DNA of 64,000 bases, from assembly GCA_002633025.1 (NCBI GenBank), contig NMRB01001073.1, positions 15,178 to 79,177 of the forward strand, read 5' to 3'. The notes under the pieces are model-generated. The model was given only the letters and a program-made list of their open reading frames with translations. It was not told the DNA's origin and searched no databases. How positions within the stretch are numbered: the stretch's first letter is position 1; each line of letters opens with the position of its first letter. The position numbers and the translations under genes are program-made. The stretch is from Notospermus geniculatus (Eukaryota; Nemertea; Pilidiophora; Heteronemertea; Lineidae). Shown piece by piece: positions 31,441 to 41,682 of this stretch.

Positions 31441-33505
31441 CTTTCACAATGATAAGGCGTATGATTAGCGCGTGAGCTCATGAGATTGTGTGTCCGAGCG
31501 AATTCTAGAGGGACCGTTTCAAAAGTTTCTAGACCCCTCTCAGCTCTTGACAACCTGTTTTTTTTCAAAACTCTGGCTAACCTAGCTGGTGGTATTTTGT
31601 GCTGAAATGCGCTTTTGTAGCCTTCAAATTAAAATTCGGCAGCTACTTTAATTTTCTTTTAGGGAAAGGTGAAACAAAGGAAAACACGGTTAGCAGCTGC
31701 AACACAGAAAAGCCCACTCAATGAGAAGAGATGTCGAAGTACGCTCCACGATACTCGTACGCCCATTACCCTTTGGGGAGACCGACTATCACGGATTCTG
31801 AATAAATATGATTTTAGACTATAACACCAACATCGTATACACAACACTAACGCACATGACTTTCCAAAATGTCGGTTAAGATGGCTCATAGACAATAGAT
31901 TTTGTAGTGAAAGACAAACATTTGTCTGTAGTGTCTGTCTGCAATATGCAAGTGATAATTTGGATAAAAAGCCGCTCTTGGAAGACGCAATCGATCCTAT
32001 TCTTCATCCTACGCCTGATGGTGATGGCAGTAGTTCTGGTTCATGTAATAGTAGGCCTACTACTAGTATTTCCGAACATTCCACTGAACAAGAAGAGACT
32101 GCAATGGTTGTCAATTAGGATATGACAAGGAATGCAGATTCTGATCTTTTCAAAAAGAGTTATCGAGTTGATCAACTCTGGAAAGTACAGCGAATCGCCT
32201 GAATTAGAAGATCTTTGGGAATTCACTGCAGCTTGTTGTTTATAAGGACTCCCGTACATGTAGTGGAACCAATAAAGATTTGAAACATCTATCAGATATA
32301 AATTGTACTGACTTTCTGGCAGCCCGGCCAAAGCCTTTGGTTTCGTTTCTGAAATCAATTGCAAAACCCGGTAGACATGCTAGAGGCAGTGATGTGGATG
32401 AGAATTTGCTTTTGTGCATTGCCATAGAACAGCTGTACAAGGCAAGAAATAAGGTGTTCATTGGTCCGTTTTCGTTCAGAAATGATATAGTCAAACACTG
32501 TGTAACTGGTAGCAGGACTGCGCATGCATTGGATGGAGCTTCAACAGCCAGTGGAAGTGTGACAACAATTAGAACATTCATGAAGTCATCAGCATCTGAG
32601 CCAAACTTGTGTTACGATAGTGATGTTGACATTTTTGCTGACAATACGCAGCGAACAGGCAAAACAGTTAGGGTCAGAGAAAATGGAACAACGCCAGTCA
32701 GTGTTGCCACAAATGTTGTTTTCCTTCAAAGCAACCCCCGACCAACATACAGTCTCGTGATGACCTGAAACCTGGTAACTGGCCAGAGATATCTGATGTA
32801 CAAGTCATGTCAGATGTTACTGCATTGGAGAATGGGCTTAAGGAGCAAATATTTCGGCCAATGCGGCACGTCGTCCAGGTATCTCTCTTGGATGAAGTGA
32901 TGAAGGAGCTCACTTTTGAAGGGGCTGGCCACTGGATCATGTTGAACTTACGCAGAAGACCGATTCTGCTGTTTCCCGTGTTTGTTCGAAATGTACGAAT
33001 ACCTACCCTAAAATTTCTGAACGTTGTCCAAAATGTACAAACACTCCGAACGAAACATCAGATCGGTCACGGTTGTATGGGGACATACCTAATGGACACC
33101 CCTCTATGACACCCAACATCAAAATGGGAGAAATAATAGGTGTTAACCCTAACTCACGAGCGAGCCTCAAGATTGTTCTTAAAAACCTTCTCAAACAAGC
33201 CAGGGTGGGACAGAAACGGAAATGGGTAAGGATTGGCACTGACGGCGTCCCTTATCGGATATTGCAAAGCATTATCAAGGATGTTGTTGTATGCGACGAG
33301 TGTGGAGATGAGATTGACCTGAAGAAAAAATCATTTGCGCAGCATATTGAGAAGAAACATGACGGAATGGACAATATCTCTCACAAGCCTGTGTTTGATG
33401 ATGTTTTACTCGTACCTGGTGCTGGACACATAGGGAAAAACTTCTTGATAGTTGTGTTCCGCATCTGCCCACATATCTTCATGGAGTATCTTGCACAGTG
33501 TTTGG

Positions 33506-34127
33506 GCAATCTGAACGTCAGAGAACGATTCGTGCCAACATCGTAACTCTGACGTATATCGGACAGCGCCATATTGCTCCGGGATCTACTTCTTCGGTCA
33601 TGCTCGACAAGACTGTTCAAATCTATCGATCTGAATGATCAAAGTTACCAGTTAGGGATTGTGAGTGTTGCTACACATAGAAAAATGAGTTGAAGCATGT
33701 TACCTTACCTGATGAAGGGTCACTCACGCTATAGCAGCAGGTTGAACTTCTCAAGTGGTGAAGTGAAGGCTGGTCGGCCATTTTGTTTCGACATTGTAAC
33801 GTTGTCCATCCTCGGTGTTATCACTGCCTAAAATGTGCCTTAATCCACTGAATAACTTCAGATTCTACAATAAATAAAATTATCCCACCGATATAATGCG
33901 CAAAGAACCCATTTATACGTGAAAAAGTATCAGCATTGGTCTGCACTATATCATCAAGTGCGGAAGGTTACGGTCAATGTCGCAGACGACCCACTCACTG
34001 CGGCGAATCACTGAATTATCTCGTGATTTGCGAGATGATTGCTACGCCGAGGCTCCTATATACAGTCGAGGTAGGTTACGATGGCCGCCCGAATGTAGCC
34101 GAGTACCTCCGAAGATGACGTCGATTG
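33506..34127. mobile_element. 622-bp insertion with 9-bp duplication
   Basis: AGTGTTTGG occurs at 33497-33505 and 34128-34136. Removing the block and one copy joins LAQCL to VFRSKPAKEFA in frame, restoring the transposase-like protein. The ends are only weakly inverted (GCAATCTGAACGTCA and GACGTCGATTG). The 9-bp duplication suits a Mutator-like element. Confidence 0.8.
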
Positions 34128-34963
34128 AGTGTTTGGTATTCAGAAGTAAGCCAGCAAAGGAATTCGCTGTAGGTTGTAGTAACCATCATGTTACATGGCA
34201 AATGTTATGTATTGCATTTGATGCATTTGCGCGAGAACTTATACATGTATACCTTGTCTACTGCAAGTCCGTCAATCGTACACCTTCGGCTGAGGACCTA
34301 GTGATGTGGAGGAACAATGAAGTTCAGAACCCAAATTATATACTCATGCACGACATGACATTCGGTATATTTTTGGGACTTACATGCTCCCGGAAGGGAA
34401 TTCGCAGGAACAATTCCCTTTACGCCATTAATGTTTGCCGGCAAACATGCTGTGTACCAAACTCTTCTAATGAATGACATAGTTCGAGTCAGTGCGCCGA
34501 AGGAAGTGAAAGAGTACATTGAAAGGCACGAGTCATTTTCAAGGTCTGGTGATACTTGCCGAGGTGAGGGCGGCGATTACGTAACAGAGGCAGAAAACCG
34601 ATCTCTGAAAAGGAATTAACCCCCGGGTGTTCCCACATTAGACAATTGGATTACTGCTAGTAGGTGTGATAAGGACCTGAAGAACTTGCGTGAAAAGGTT
34701 TTTAGTTCTGCCCAGATCACAGATCCCGGCTATGAAAGAAGTTCAATCTTCAAATTCAAATGTTCAGAAGCCATACCCGAATGTCAGGCATGTTGGCAAA
34801 CCCGATGAGGACAACCCCACTGAGATCAATCACTGGGGAAAAGTTGCATCCGGACATAGGGAATTTTCTGTTCTCGGCTCAGGATTACTATGCAAACTAC
34901 AAGAACAGAAAGGACACTGATGCGCCGCCGATCTTCACCCTACCAGATGAGGCTACCAGGTAC

Positions 34964-36670
34964 ACCCTTAATCAAAAGTAAATGCACAGCTAATAAACTT
35001 AAATATTTCCCAAAATCTTCAGCGGATCAACCTTTGCTTTTTACGGCAATTACTTAGGGCACCAAGACACATTTTGAGACCAAAAATATCATGAACTTGC
35101 ATGAGTTGTATTTTTGACAAAAGTCTGAAATTTCCATAAAAAGGTGTAATTTTCAATCGCATATTTTTTAGAAGTGAAACCAACGTCACTTTAAAGAGGA
35201 ACTGACCCCTTCAAATATAATGACTATTTTTGCTGTTCCAAATGGGTTTGACACCACTCTATGGCTGGCAAAAATTTGGTGAAAAAAATCTCAGCTCATT
35301 TTCAAACTACACACAAAAATGTATTTCTCAGAACTCAAATTTCCCGCTCAATTAGTGATGTCATACCTAGAACCATTTCTATAGTCATCCATTGTAAACT
35401 GTACTAAATCTTTATCCTGAGTGCCTGTCAAGCGCACTTTCTGACTCAAAGTGTTGATTTAGGAGGAAAAGTCCAAAGTAAACACTAACTGTCTCAGGAA
35501 GGGTATTATTATTCAACAAACTGTCATGATTGACTAAGATATCGAAATCTCTAAATATGGTATTTTCAATTATTTCTAAATTTTCACCTGAATTTCAGGT
35601 GTAAAGATCCCCACATGGCTGACTTATTGATTCTCAATCACGGCAACTTGGTTGACATTAGAAATGTATTCTTTCCAACTGTCTTAGATACAGGTATTGC
35701 ACATTTTGCACTGGTCACTATATTGTAATGGTTCTCTGAATGACATCACTAATTGAGCGGGAAATTTGAATTCGAAAATTACATTTTGGTGTTTATTTCG
35801 GAAATCGGTGGAGATTTTCAAATCAAACTGTTGTGAGTCCTGAAGTGACATCATAAGGCATTTTGAGGTGTAGGTAGCCCAGTTTGGCTGGCAAAGTGGT
35901 CAGTTCCCCTTTAAAGCCTGTTTGTTTCCCAGCAAAATTATTTTTTCAGGTTTAAAAAATTCCGTGGTGAACAGAAGTTACAGAGCATTTCCCAAAAAGA
36001 ATTTCGTTCGGTTTTCCAGTCAAGTCAGGGCTATTCCTTCCGTCTCATTTAGATCTACCCAGCCTGCTGAATATTGTGAAAAGGCCTATTCATGGCCTAG
36101 TCAACAGTAGTTACTCCATCGAGTAATCCAAGGCCAGGCGGTCTTTTGTGTGAGATGAGTGCCGGTGTCACCTTTCTTAATTCCTCCTTACAATTCCTTA
36201 CCAATGAAGGCAGGAGAGCCTACGTAACCTCTTATGGAATTGACGCCATTTACTAACAACCTACGATGATTCCGTGAGCTTGGTCTTGGGACAATAAGGA
36301 AAGGTCAACTAAAAAATAAGACTTGAACTGTTGACTGGAGTTTCGACTGAAACTTTCGAATAAATTCTTCATAATTACGACATGGAAGCTCCAATTGAAA
36401 ATTTTTAAAATTTATTCGTGTATAGAAACAGGAAAGCTTTAAAATGACGTTGGTTTCACTTCAAAAAAATATGCGATTGAAAATCACACTTTTTTTATAC
36501 AAATTTCGAACTTTTGTCAAAAATACAACTCATGCAAGTTCATGATATTTTTGGTCTCAAAATGTGTCTAGATGCCCTAAATAACTGCCGTGAAAAGCAA
36601 AGATTGATCGGCTGAAGATTTTGGGTAATATTCAAGTTTATTAGCTGTGCATTTACTTTTGATTAAGGGT
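34964..36670. mobile_element. 1.7 kb foldback element with GTAC duplication
   Basis: The ends ACCCTTAATCAAAAGTAAAT and its inverse carry arms of about 230 bp (34964-35190 and 36440-36670). The flanks are GTAC at 34960-34963 and 36671-36674. Removal joins EATRY to NAVQNWS in frame. A TTAA-flanked element (35195-35910, ends AGAGGAACTGACC and GGTCAGTTCCCCT) sits inside it. No coding region. A 4-bp duplication is shared with the Sola, Chapaev and Academ types. Confidence 0.85.
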
Positions 36671-37139
36671 GTACAATGCTGTGCAGAACTGGTCTGTGAA
36701 ACGAATAGATGAACAAATCATGAATTTGATTGATTGTTTCGATAAGCAGACGCGGATTCCTACAGAGAACTGTTTGATTGTGATGTTGCTGGTCAGAAAA
36801 AAGAACACCATGATTCCTTTTACATGGACCTAACAGCCGACTTTGACATGTTAGACTGCACGTCTACAGCTGTCGAATCGACAGACTTAGCCGAGGACAA
36901 ACTAGACATGGAAATAGGCTGACTATGCACCGTTAGTAAAGTCAGCACTAATTTTCGATAGAAACTTAGACTAAGAGATCATCTCAAAATCCGGTGACGC
37001 CAAAAAGAGGAACACGTTTCCTCTCAGTGTCTATGGAGTTACCATCCCTGATTAAGTAGTGGGCACCCGTTTCGTTTCTTTTGATAGCCAGCTGGAGCCC
37101 TGCTTATATATATGTACGATTTCTAATATGATGAAACCG

Positions 37140-37145
37140 AATAAA
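37140..37145 (+). terminator. Poly(A) signal of the transposase-like gene
   Basis: AATAAA about 234 bases after the stop at 36906. The minus-strand gene's own signal (37174-37179) is only 28 bases away, so the two genes end tail to tail. Confidence 0.55.
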
Positions 37146-37248
37146 CAGACGAACATTAACTTACAAATTCAAATTTATTTACATGTAATTCATTTCATGA
37201 TATAAATGCCTGGGTTTCAGTGCATATAACTGTCGATAATTAACACGA

Positions 37249-38182
37249 TTAAAGGCGTTTTTCAGTGTGTTGGTGCCAGAGTGCTTGCCCTTTCCCTTCC
37301 TCGTCAGTGAAAACACGGTTCCTTCTGGCTGGGGAGGGGGTGACCACAGGGGGAGGAATGTCCAGTTCGGGTTCAAGCAGGTGCAATTCAGGTAAAACAA
37401 CTTCTCCATCCAAAATATCAGGTTGGCCTATAACAACTTCGTCAGCAGCTGCTGGAACCTCTTCCACCTGTGTTGGAGTTGGAGCAGACGTTGAGGGAAC
37501 TGGAGGGGAAGATGTGTATTCCCATGTTTTGCCACGGATCCCAATCCCAAACTCAGGTTGCACCTTCACATGAACCCTGCAATGTGTCCCAACTTCGATT
37601 TCTTTGGCCTGAAAAAGCATGAATACAGACATGATGCAAAGCATGGGCCTTACTTCCAAACATCGATTGAATGTCCACAAAGGAATGAAAGGACTATCCC
37701 CTGGCGTACTTTTTGGCTCACCTCTGTGAGCATATGCAAACACATGGCGTCCGTCGTCTGTCTATCTTTCTTGTACTGACATCTAATCGAATAAACTCTC
37801 AGAGAATAGATCTTCTGATTGATCCGAGTTTGGTGGAAACTGACTTACCGTAATTAATATCACCTCTGATAAAAATCTGAACATGAACGAACAAAAAACA
37901 AAATCAAAAACTGTCAGAACATGTAACAGGGATGAAATTAAACCTGAAAAAGTGAATCAACTATTGAATATTATAAAACTGAAACAATAGAGGTCCACGA
38001 CCACGTACATTCAAAATCAGAGCACGGCTCCTTTTACTATAAGAGGAGCGCCTTGTGACCTCGTTTTCCTTAAACTTCGCAACCCTTGTGCTGCCAAGCC
38101 ATTTGTCTCCAGCCCTCTCCTCCTGAATAGAATTTTCCAGATCACGGTAATATGTCTCTTTCAGGTGGATATAATCTTCCAT
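37249..38182 (-). CDS. Unknown 211-residue protein, four exons
   Basis: Proposed exons: 38182-38009, 37876-37849 (a 28-base micro-exon), 37795-37722 and 37608-37249. They join in one frame of 211 codons. Donors are GTACGT, GTAAGT and GTGAGC; acceptors include CATGTTCAG and GCTTTTTCAG; the acceptor of exon 3 (CTCTGAGAG) is weaker. The ATG has a purine at -3 and an in-frame TAG upstream. The protein starts MEDYIHLKETYYRDLENSIQ, has a Lys/Arg-rich middle (SYSKRSRALILN, CQYKKDRQTTDAMCLHM), a conserved-looking core HCRVHVKVQPEFGIGIRGK, then T-W-E-Y and a Pro/Glu-rich low-complexity tail. A poly(A) signal is at 37174-37179. The function is not recognised. Its position between the putative transposon ends suggests an accessory protein. 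Confidence 0.55.
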
Positions 38183-38741
38183 TTTGAACCACTAAACAAT
38201 AATTAAAATGAAGTGACATGATATCATGATACATGTATTTATTTACAACCAGCACAATCGATAACAAAAGTTTATATAGGCCTACACAATGGATGAATGT
38301 GGTCAGAATAAGGTCAGACGGTTGTGGCCAGTCAACACAGAACACCTCATGAGACGGCCCCGCATGGGTGGGGCGGGCGCGGGAAACGTGTCCGAGACAT
38401 TTGCCAGTTCATATTGAGTTTATCTCCAAACAACTACAAAAGTCCTGTTCCACTTTCAAGCGTGCCGGTACTACAGTTCAAACATGTATCAGGTTCAAGA
38501 CGAAACCTCTCCCAGATGAGCACATGTCATGAAAACGAACCTGCTGTGAAAATAATACACCAGGTGTGTTGACGCCACGCGAGCAGATTAAAGATTTTTT
38601 GTGCTGCCACCTATTAAAAGGAAACAAACTCCCCGATCGATGTTTTTCACATTCCGGGACGTGACAGAAGTGACACGTTTCGGATATCGGAAACGTTGAG
38701 GTTTCGATGTTAAGAAACATTTCGGAATTAAGAAACGCTTT
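38183..38741. other. Non-coding; right subterminal repeats of the candidate transposon
   Basis: 38640-38741 has several inverted CGAAACGTTTC-like words (GAAACGTTGAGGTTTCG, GAAACATTTCGG), matching words inside the left end at 29140-29330. No coding frame is convincing here. Confidence 0.5.
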
Positions 38742-38809
38742 GGTTTCGTATATTGGAAACGTTTCGTAGATACGAACCTCCCGAACTGACATAGGGGAAA
38801 TGGGCTTGA

Positions 38810-39234
38810 CGCAAGGGCCCAACGCGCCGCGTAGCGGCCAACAGCGAAGCTAGCCAAAGACTTTTCACGGGTCAACTCAATAGAATTGGACTCATAGATG
38901 AAATGCGTCTAATGTTCAGATGGAACATACCGGACGGTTGGTTCACGTTTTTAGTGACTGTGAACGTAGATGGGTACATTATGTAGCGATATGCTGACAG
39001 ATTTGCTGGGGACTTGCTCTGTGGATGTTGTAAAATGCGATTTTTGGAAGATTATTCTGATTTGCAACGTCATTTTTAATTAACATAAAAATATGTTGAG
39101 TAGCTGGGATATGTTTATAAACATTCATTGAGCAGCCACCGTCATGACGTGGCCGGCTGGCGCATCGGTAGAGCGTCCGGCTCTGAATCCGGGGCGCCGG
39201 GTTCGAGCCTTGCGATAGGAATTTTTATTTTTTT
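38810..39234 (+). repeat. Third copy of the tRNA-bearing repeat, running into the gap
   Basis: Starts GACGCAAGGGCCCAACGCGC and matches the inverse of 30633-31314. At 39150-39219 it has GGCTGGCGCATCGGTAGAGC, GGCTCTGAATCC and GGGTTCGAGCC, a tRNA-like head with CTG in the anticodon position. The Ns begin soon after. Confidence 0.85.
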
Positions 39235-39784
39235 NNNNNNNNNNNNNNNNNNNNNNNNNNNNNNNNNNNNNNNNNNNNNNNNNNNNNNNNNNNNNNNNNN
39301 NNNNNNNNNNNNNNNNNNNNNNNNNNNNNNNNNNNNNNNNNNNNNNNNNNNNNNNNNNNNNNNNNNNNNNNNNNNNNNNNNNNNNNNNNNNNNNNNNNNN
39401 NNNNNNNNNNNNNNNNNNNNNNNNNNNNNNNNNNNNNNNNNNNNNNNNNNNNNNNNNNNNNNNNNNNNNNNNNNNNNNNNNNNNNNNNNNNNNNNNNNNN
39501 NNNNNNNNNNNNNNNNNNNNNNNNNNNNNNNNNNNNNNNNNNNNNNNNNNNNNNNNNNNNNNNNNNNNNNNNNNNNNNNNNNNNNNNNNNNNNNNNNNNN
39601 NNNNNNNNNNNNNNNNNNNNNNNNNNNNNNNNNNNNNNNNNNNNNNNNNNNNNNNNNNNNNNNNNNNNNNNNNNNNNNNNNNNNNNNNNNNNNNNNNNNN
39701 NNNNNNNNNNNNNNNNNNNNNNNNNNNNNNNNNNNNNNNNNNNNNNNNNNNNNNNNNNNNNNNNNNNNNNNNNNNNNNNNNNNN
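39235..39784. other. Assembly gap (N run)
   Basis: 550 undetermined bases. The sequence beyond the gap matches 41342 onward, so the gap may hide collapsed duplicated sequence. Long frames through the Ns are meaningless. Confidence 1.
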
Positions 39785-40092
39785 TTTCGCTATGGCCCTT
39801 CAAAATCTCACCTTCATAATTCGCGCCATTGAACCAGAGCCGACCTTGACCGACCTACTTTTCAGCTATAAATAGCTGGCCAGGCCTGGTTGTTGTATTA
39901 CTACACAGAGTGCTCTGATAATTTGTTCATCAAATCTCCAAAACTATCTCTTCACAAAATAACTAAGACATTAGTCTGAAAGAAATTGAAAATCGGCACA
40001 CGATAGGACCATATATATGGATGGAAATCAATCAACTTTAAAGTACTAGATTTTTGGGGGATGACAAATCGGGCCTCGTCCCCATTAGTGAG
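39785..40092 (+). repeat. Direct duplication copy 1 with a TATA-like core
   Basis: TTTCGCTATGGCCCTTCAAA to GTGAGTGAGCCCT matches 41342-41634. Both copies contain AGCTATAAATAGCT followed by TTGTTGTATTACTACACAGA, which looks like a TATA box and start region. No coding sequence follows that I can recognise. Confidence 0.8.
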
Positions 40093-40103
40093 TGAGCCCT
40101 TAA

Positions 40104-40258
40104 AGGGCCTCTAGAGGCAGCCAGCATGGCAGGGGAAAACCACGGGGAAAACCCAGGTTGAATACCTCGTACTAGTGATTATTACGTTAAAGTGGCGCCG
40201 CCTGGCCGAAGAACCGGTACTGATAGTAGCCTAATGGCGAGCTGCCTCTAGAGGCCCT
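40104..40258. mobile_element. TTAA-flanked MITE
   Basis: AGGGCCTCTAGAGGCAGC and GCTGCCTCTAGAGGCCCT are perfect inverted ends, flanked by TTAA at 40100-40103 and 40259-40262. This fits a piggyBac or Kolobok-type non-autonomous element. Confidence 0.85.
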
Positions 40259-40260
40259 TT

Positions 40261-40940
40261 AATACATATCGGGTACCCCCAGGTGCCCCTTTTCACCACA
40301 GAAATGAAACATATGGCTTATTACAAGCACCATGGTATGTGGGGTTTAGATCAATGGAGATGCATCTGGTGGCCAATTAAAATCGCGAGGCAAACCCAGG
40401 AATTCGACTGTCTTTGCGACGTTGAAATGCCAGATTTAAGCCATAATGCAGTTGGAGGAGGAATGCCTATTTTTCACCCTTACATAACAGATGACACCTC
40501 TTTTGCCATCCGACAGAGCACGAAACAGTTAAATCTTACATAAGAACCCCCTGGAATGATTAAATTAATGATTTTAAGAAATTATGATGGTGCATTAATA
40601 CATATCGGGTACCCTTAAAGTGCCCCTTTTCACCACAGAAATGAAAAATATGGCTTATTACAAGCACCATGGTATGTCACATGTGGGGTTTAGATCAATG
40701 GAGTTGCATGTGGTGGCCAATTAAAATCGCGAGGCAAGCCCAGGAATTCGACTGTCTTTGCGACGTTGAAATGCCAGATTTCAGCCATAATGCAGTTGGA
40801 GGAGGAATGCCTATTTTTCACCCTTACATAACAGATGACACCTTTTGCCATCCGACAGAGCACGAAACAGATAAATCTTACATAAGAACCCCCTGGAATG
40901 ATTAAATTAATGATTTTAAGAAATTATGATGGTGCATTAA
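40261..40940 (+). repeat. 333-bp direct tandem repeat, two copies
   Basis: AATACATATCGGGTACCC begins both units (40261 and 40597); they end at GATGGTGCATTAA. The units share an open frame with WGLDQW, ARQxQEFDCLCDVEMPD and GGGMPIFHPYITDDT, but it is broken differently in each unit. I do not regard it as a proven gene. Confidence 0.85.
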
Positions 40941-41682
40941 GGTCTCACACAACAGTGAGGCGGCCAGGCTACCATGGAGCCTGACCTGGAGCGACGTCGA
41001 TATTCACATCATCATCTTCTAAAGCATGTAGCGCCGACAATATCGTCATGGCACACATCATGGCATACATTTTTGAAAAGCTTACAGCTCAGAGAACACT
41101 TCTGGCCAATTTTCAAAATCATCCAACTCTGTATTGATTGTTGAAGGTGGCAATTCCAAACCCGACACCTGCCTGGAAAATGGCAAAAAAAACCTGGAAA
41201 TCTACCCCAAGGCCTACAAACTTCACAATTACCATAGTATGAGAAAAAAAATTCTCAACCATGTGCTCACCTCATAACTTATCCAAAATGCATGCATTTT
41301 GGATATGTCATGAAAAAATGGGGGTCATGGCAGCTTTTTTTTCGCTATGGCCCTTCAAAATCTCACCTTCATAATTCGCGCCATTGAACCAGAGCCGACC
41401 TTGACCGACCTACTTTTCAGCTATAAATAGCTGGCCAGGCCTGGTTGTTGTATTACTACACAGAGTGCTCTGATAATTTGTTCATCAAATCTCCAAAACT
41501 ATCTCTTCACAAAATAACTAAGACATTAGTCTGAAAGAAATTCATTGAAAATCGGCACACGATAATCAAGTTTAAAGTACTAGATTTTTGGGGGGTGACA
41601 AATCGGGCCTCGTCCCCACTGGTGAGTGAGCCCTGAGACAACCCATATTGTCAGAAAGCGAACGACCCCTGAGAACGAGGTT
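40941..41682. other. No gene seen; includes duplication copy 2 at 41342-41634
   Basis: 40941-41341 is unique non-coding sequence with an AAAATGCATGCATTTT palindrome near 41285. 41342-41634 is the counterpart of 39785-40092. Confidence 0.6.

Larger units (their letters stand above)
31640..36906 (+). pseudogene. Large zinc-binding transposase-like gene, broken
   Basis: Coding pieces in order: a possible N-terminal exon after TTTTCTTTTAG (31646-31810), FCSERQTFVCSVCLQYAS (about 31890), DLKHLSDINCTDFLA to VDIFADNTQR and PVSVATNVVFLQ (32276-32730), a zinc ribbon CSKCxNTYPKISERCPKC (about 32985), RIGTDGVPY (about 33230), C2H2 CDECGDEIDLKKKSFAQHIE..H (33291-33360), LVPGAGH (about 33410), KEFAVGCSNHHVTWQ (about 34160), GGDYVTEAENRSLK (about 34570), LPPGVPTLDNW, and after 36671 AVQNWSVKRIDEQ and a tail ending TGA 36904-36906. 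Spaced acidic motifs (FADN, GTDG, EAEN) could be a DDE-type centre. Two insertions (33506-34127 and 34964-36670) and several frame changes inactivate it. I know similar unnamed proteins as repetitive families in reef invertebrates. The transposase role is inferred. A poly(A) signal lies at 37140-37145. Confidence 0.6.
29119..38788. mobile_element. Candidate 9.67 kb multi-gene DNA transposon
   Basis: The outer ends are inverted repeats of about 47 bp that start CAGTTCGGGA and share an identical 34-base core from TTCGTATCTACG through TATACGAAAC. The flanks are ACAT on each side (29115-29118 and 38789-38792), a 4-bp duplication. Further CGAAACGTTTCC words lie just inside both ends, like subterminal binding sites. 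Between them are three genes: a HIRAN-like protein (minus), a large zinc-binding transposase-like protein (plus) and an unknown 211-residue protein (minus). Later insertions sit within it. A 3-4 bp duplication, large size and accessory genes recall the Academ superfamily, but that assignment is inference. Confidence 0.6.

Noticed and set aside
31329-31568. 79-residue minus frame ending in APSQL at 31329
   Set aside because: A different frame of the same exon splices in frame to the HIRAN-like exon and continues the domain, so this frame is a shadow.
39150-39219. Functional tRNA-Gln gene (CTG)
   Set aside because: A and B boxes are good, but the acceptor stem does not pair and the sequence belongs to a repeat with at least three copies.
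39128-39832. Long open frames on both strands across 39235-39784
   Set aside because: They run through undetermined bases, so there is no coding information.
40283-40905. Paired frames with CLCDVEMPD as a real gene
   Set aside because: The 333-bp tandem copies shift frame differently near the end and no splice signals or family match were found.
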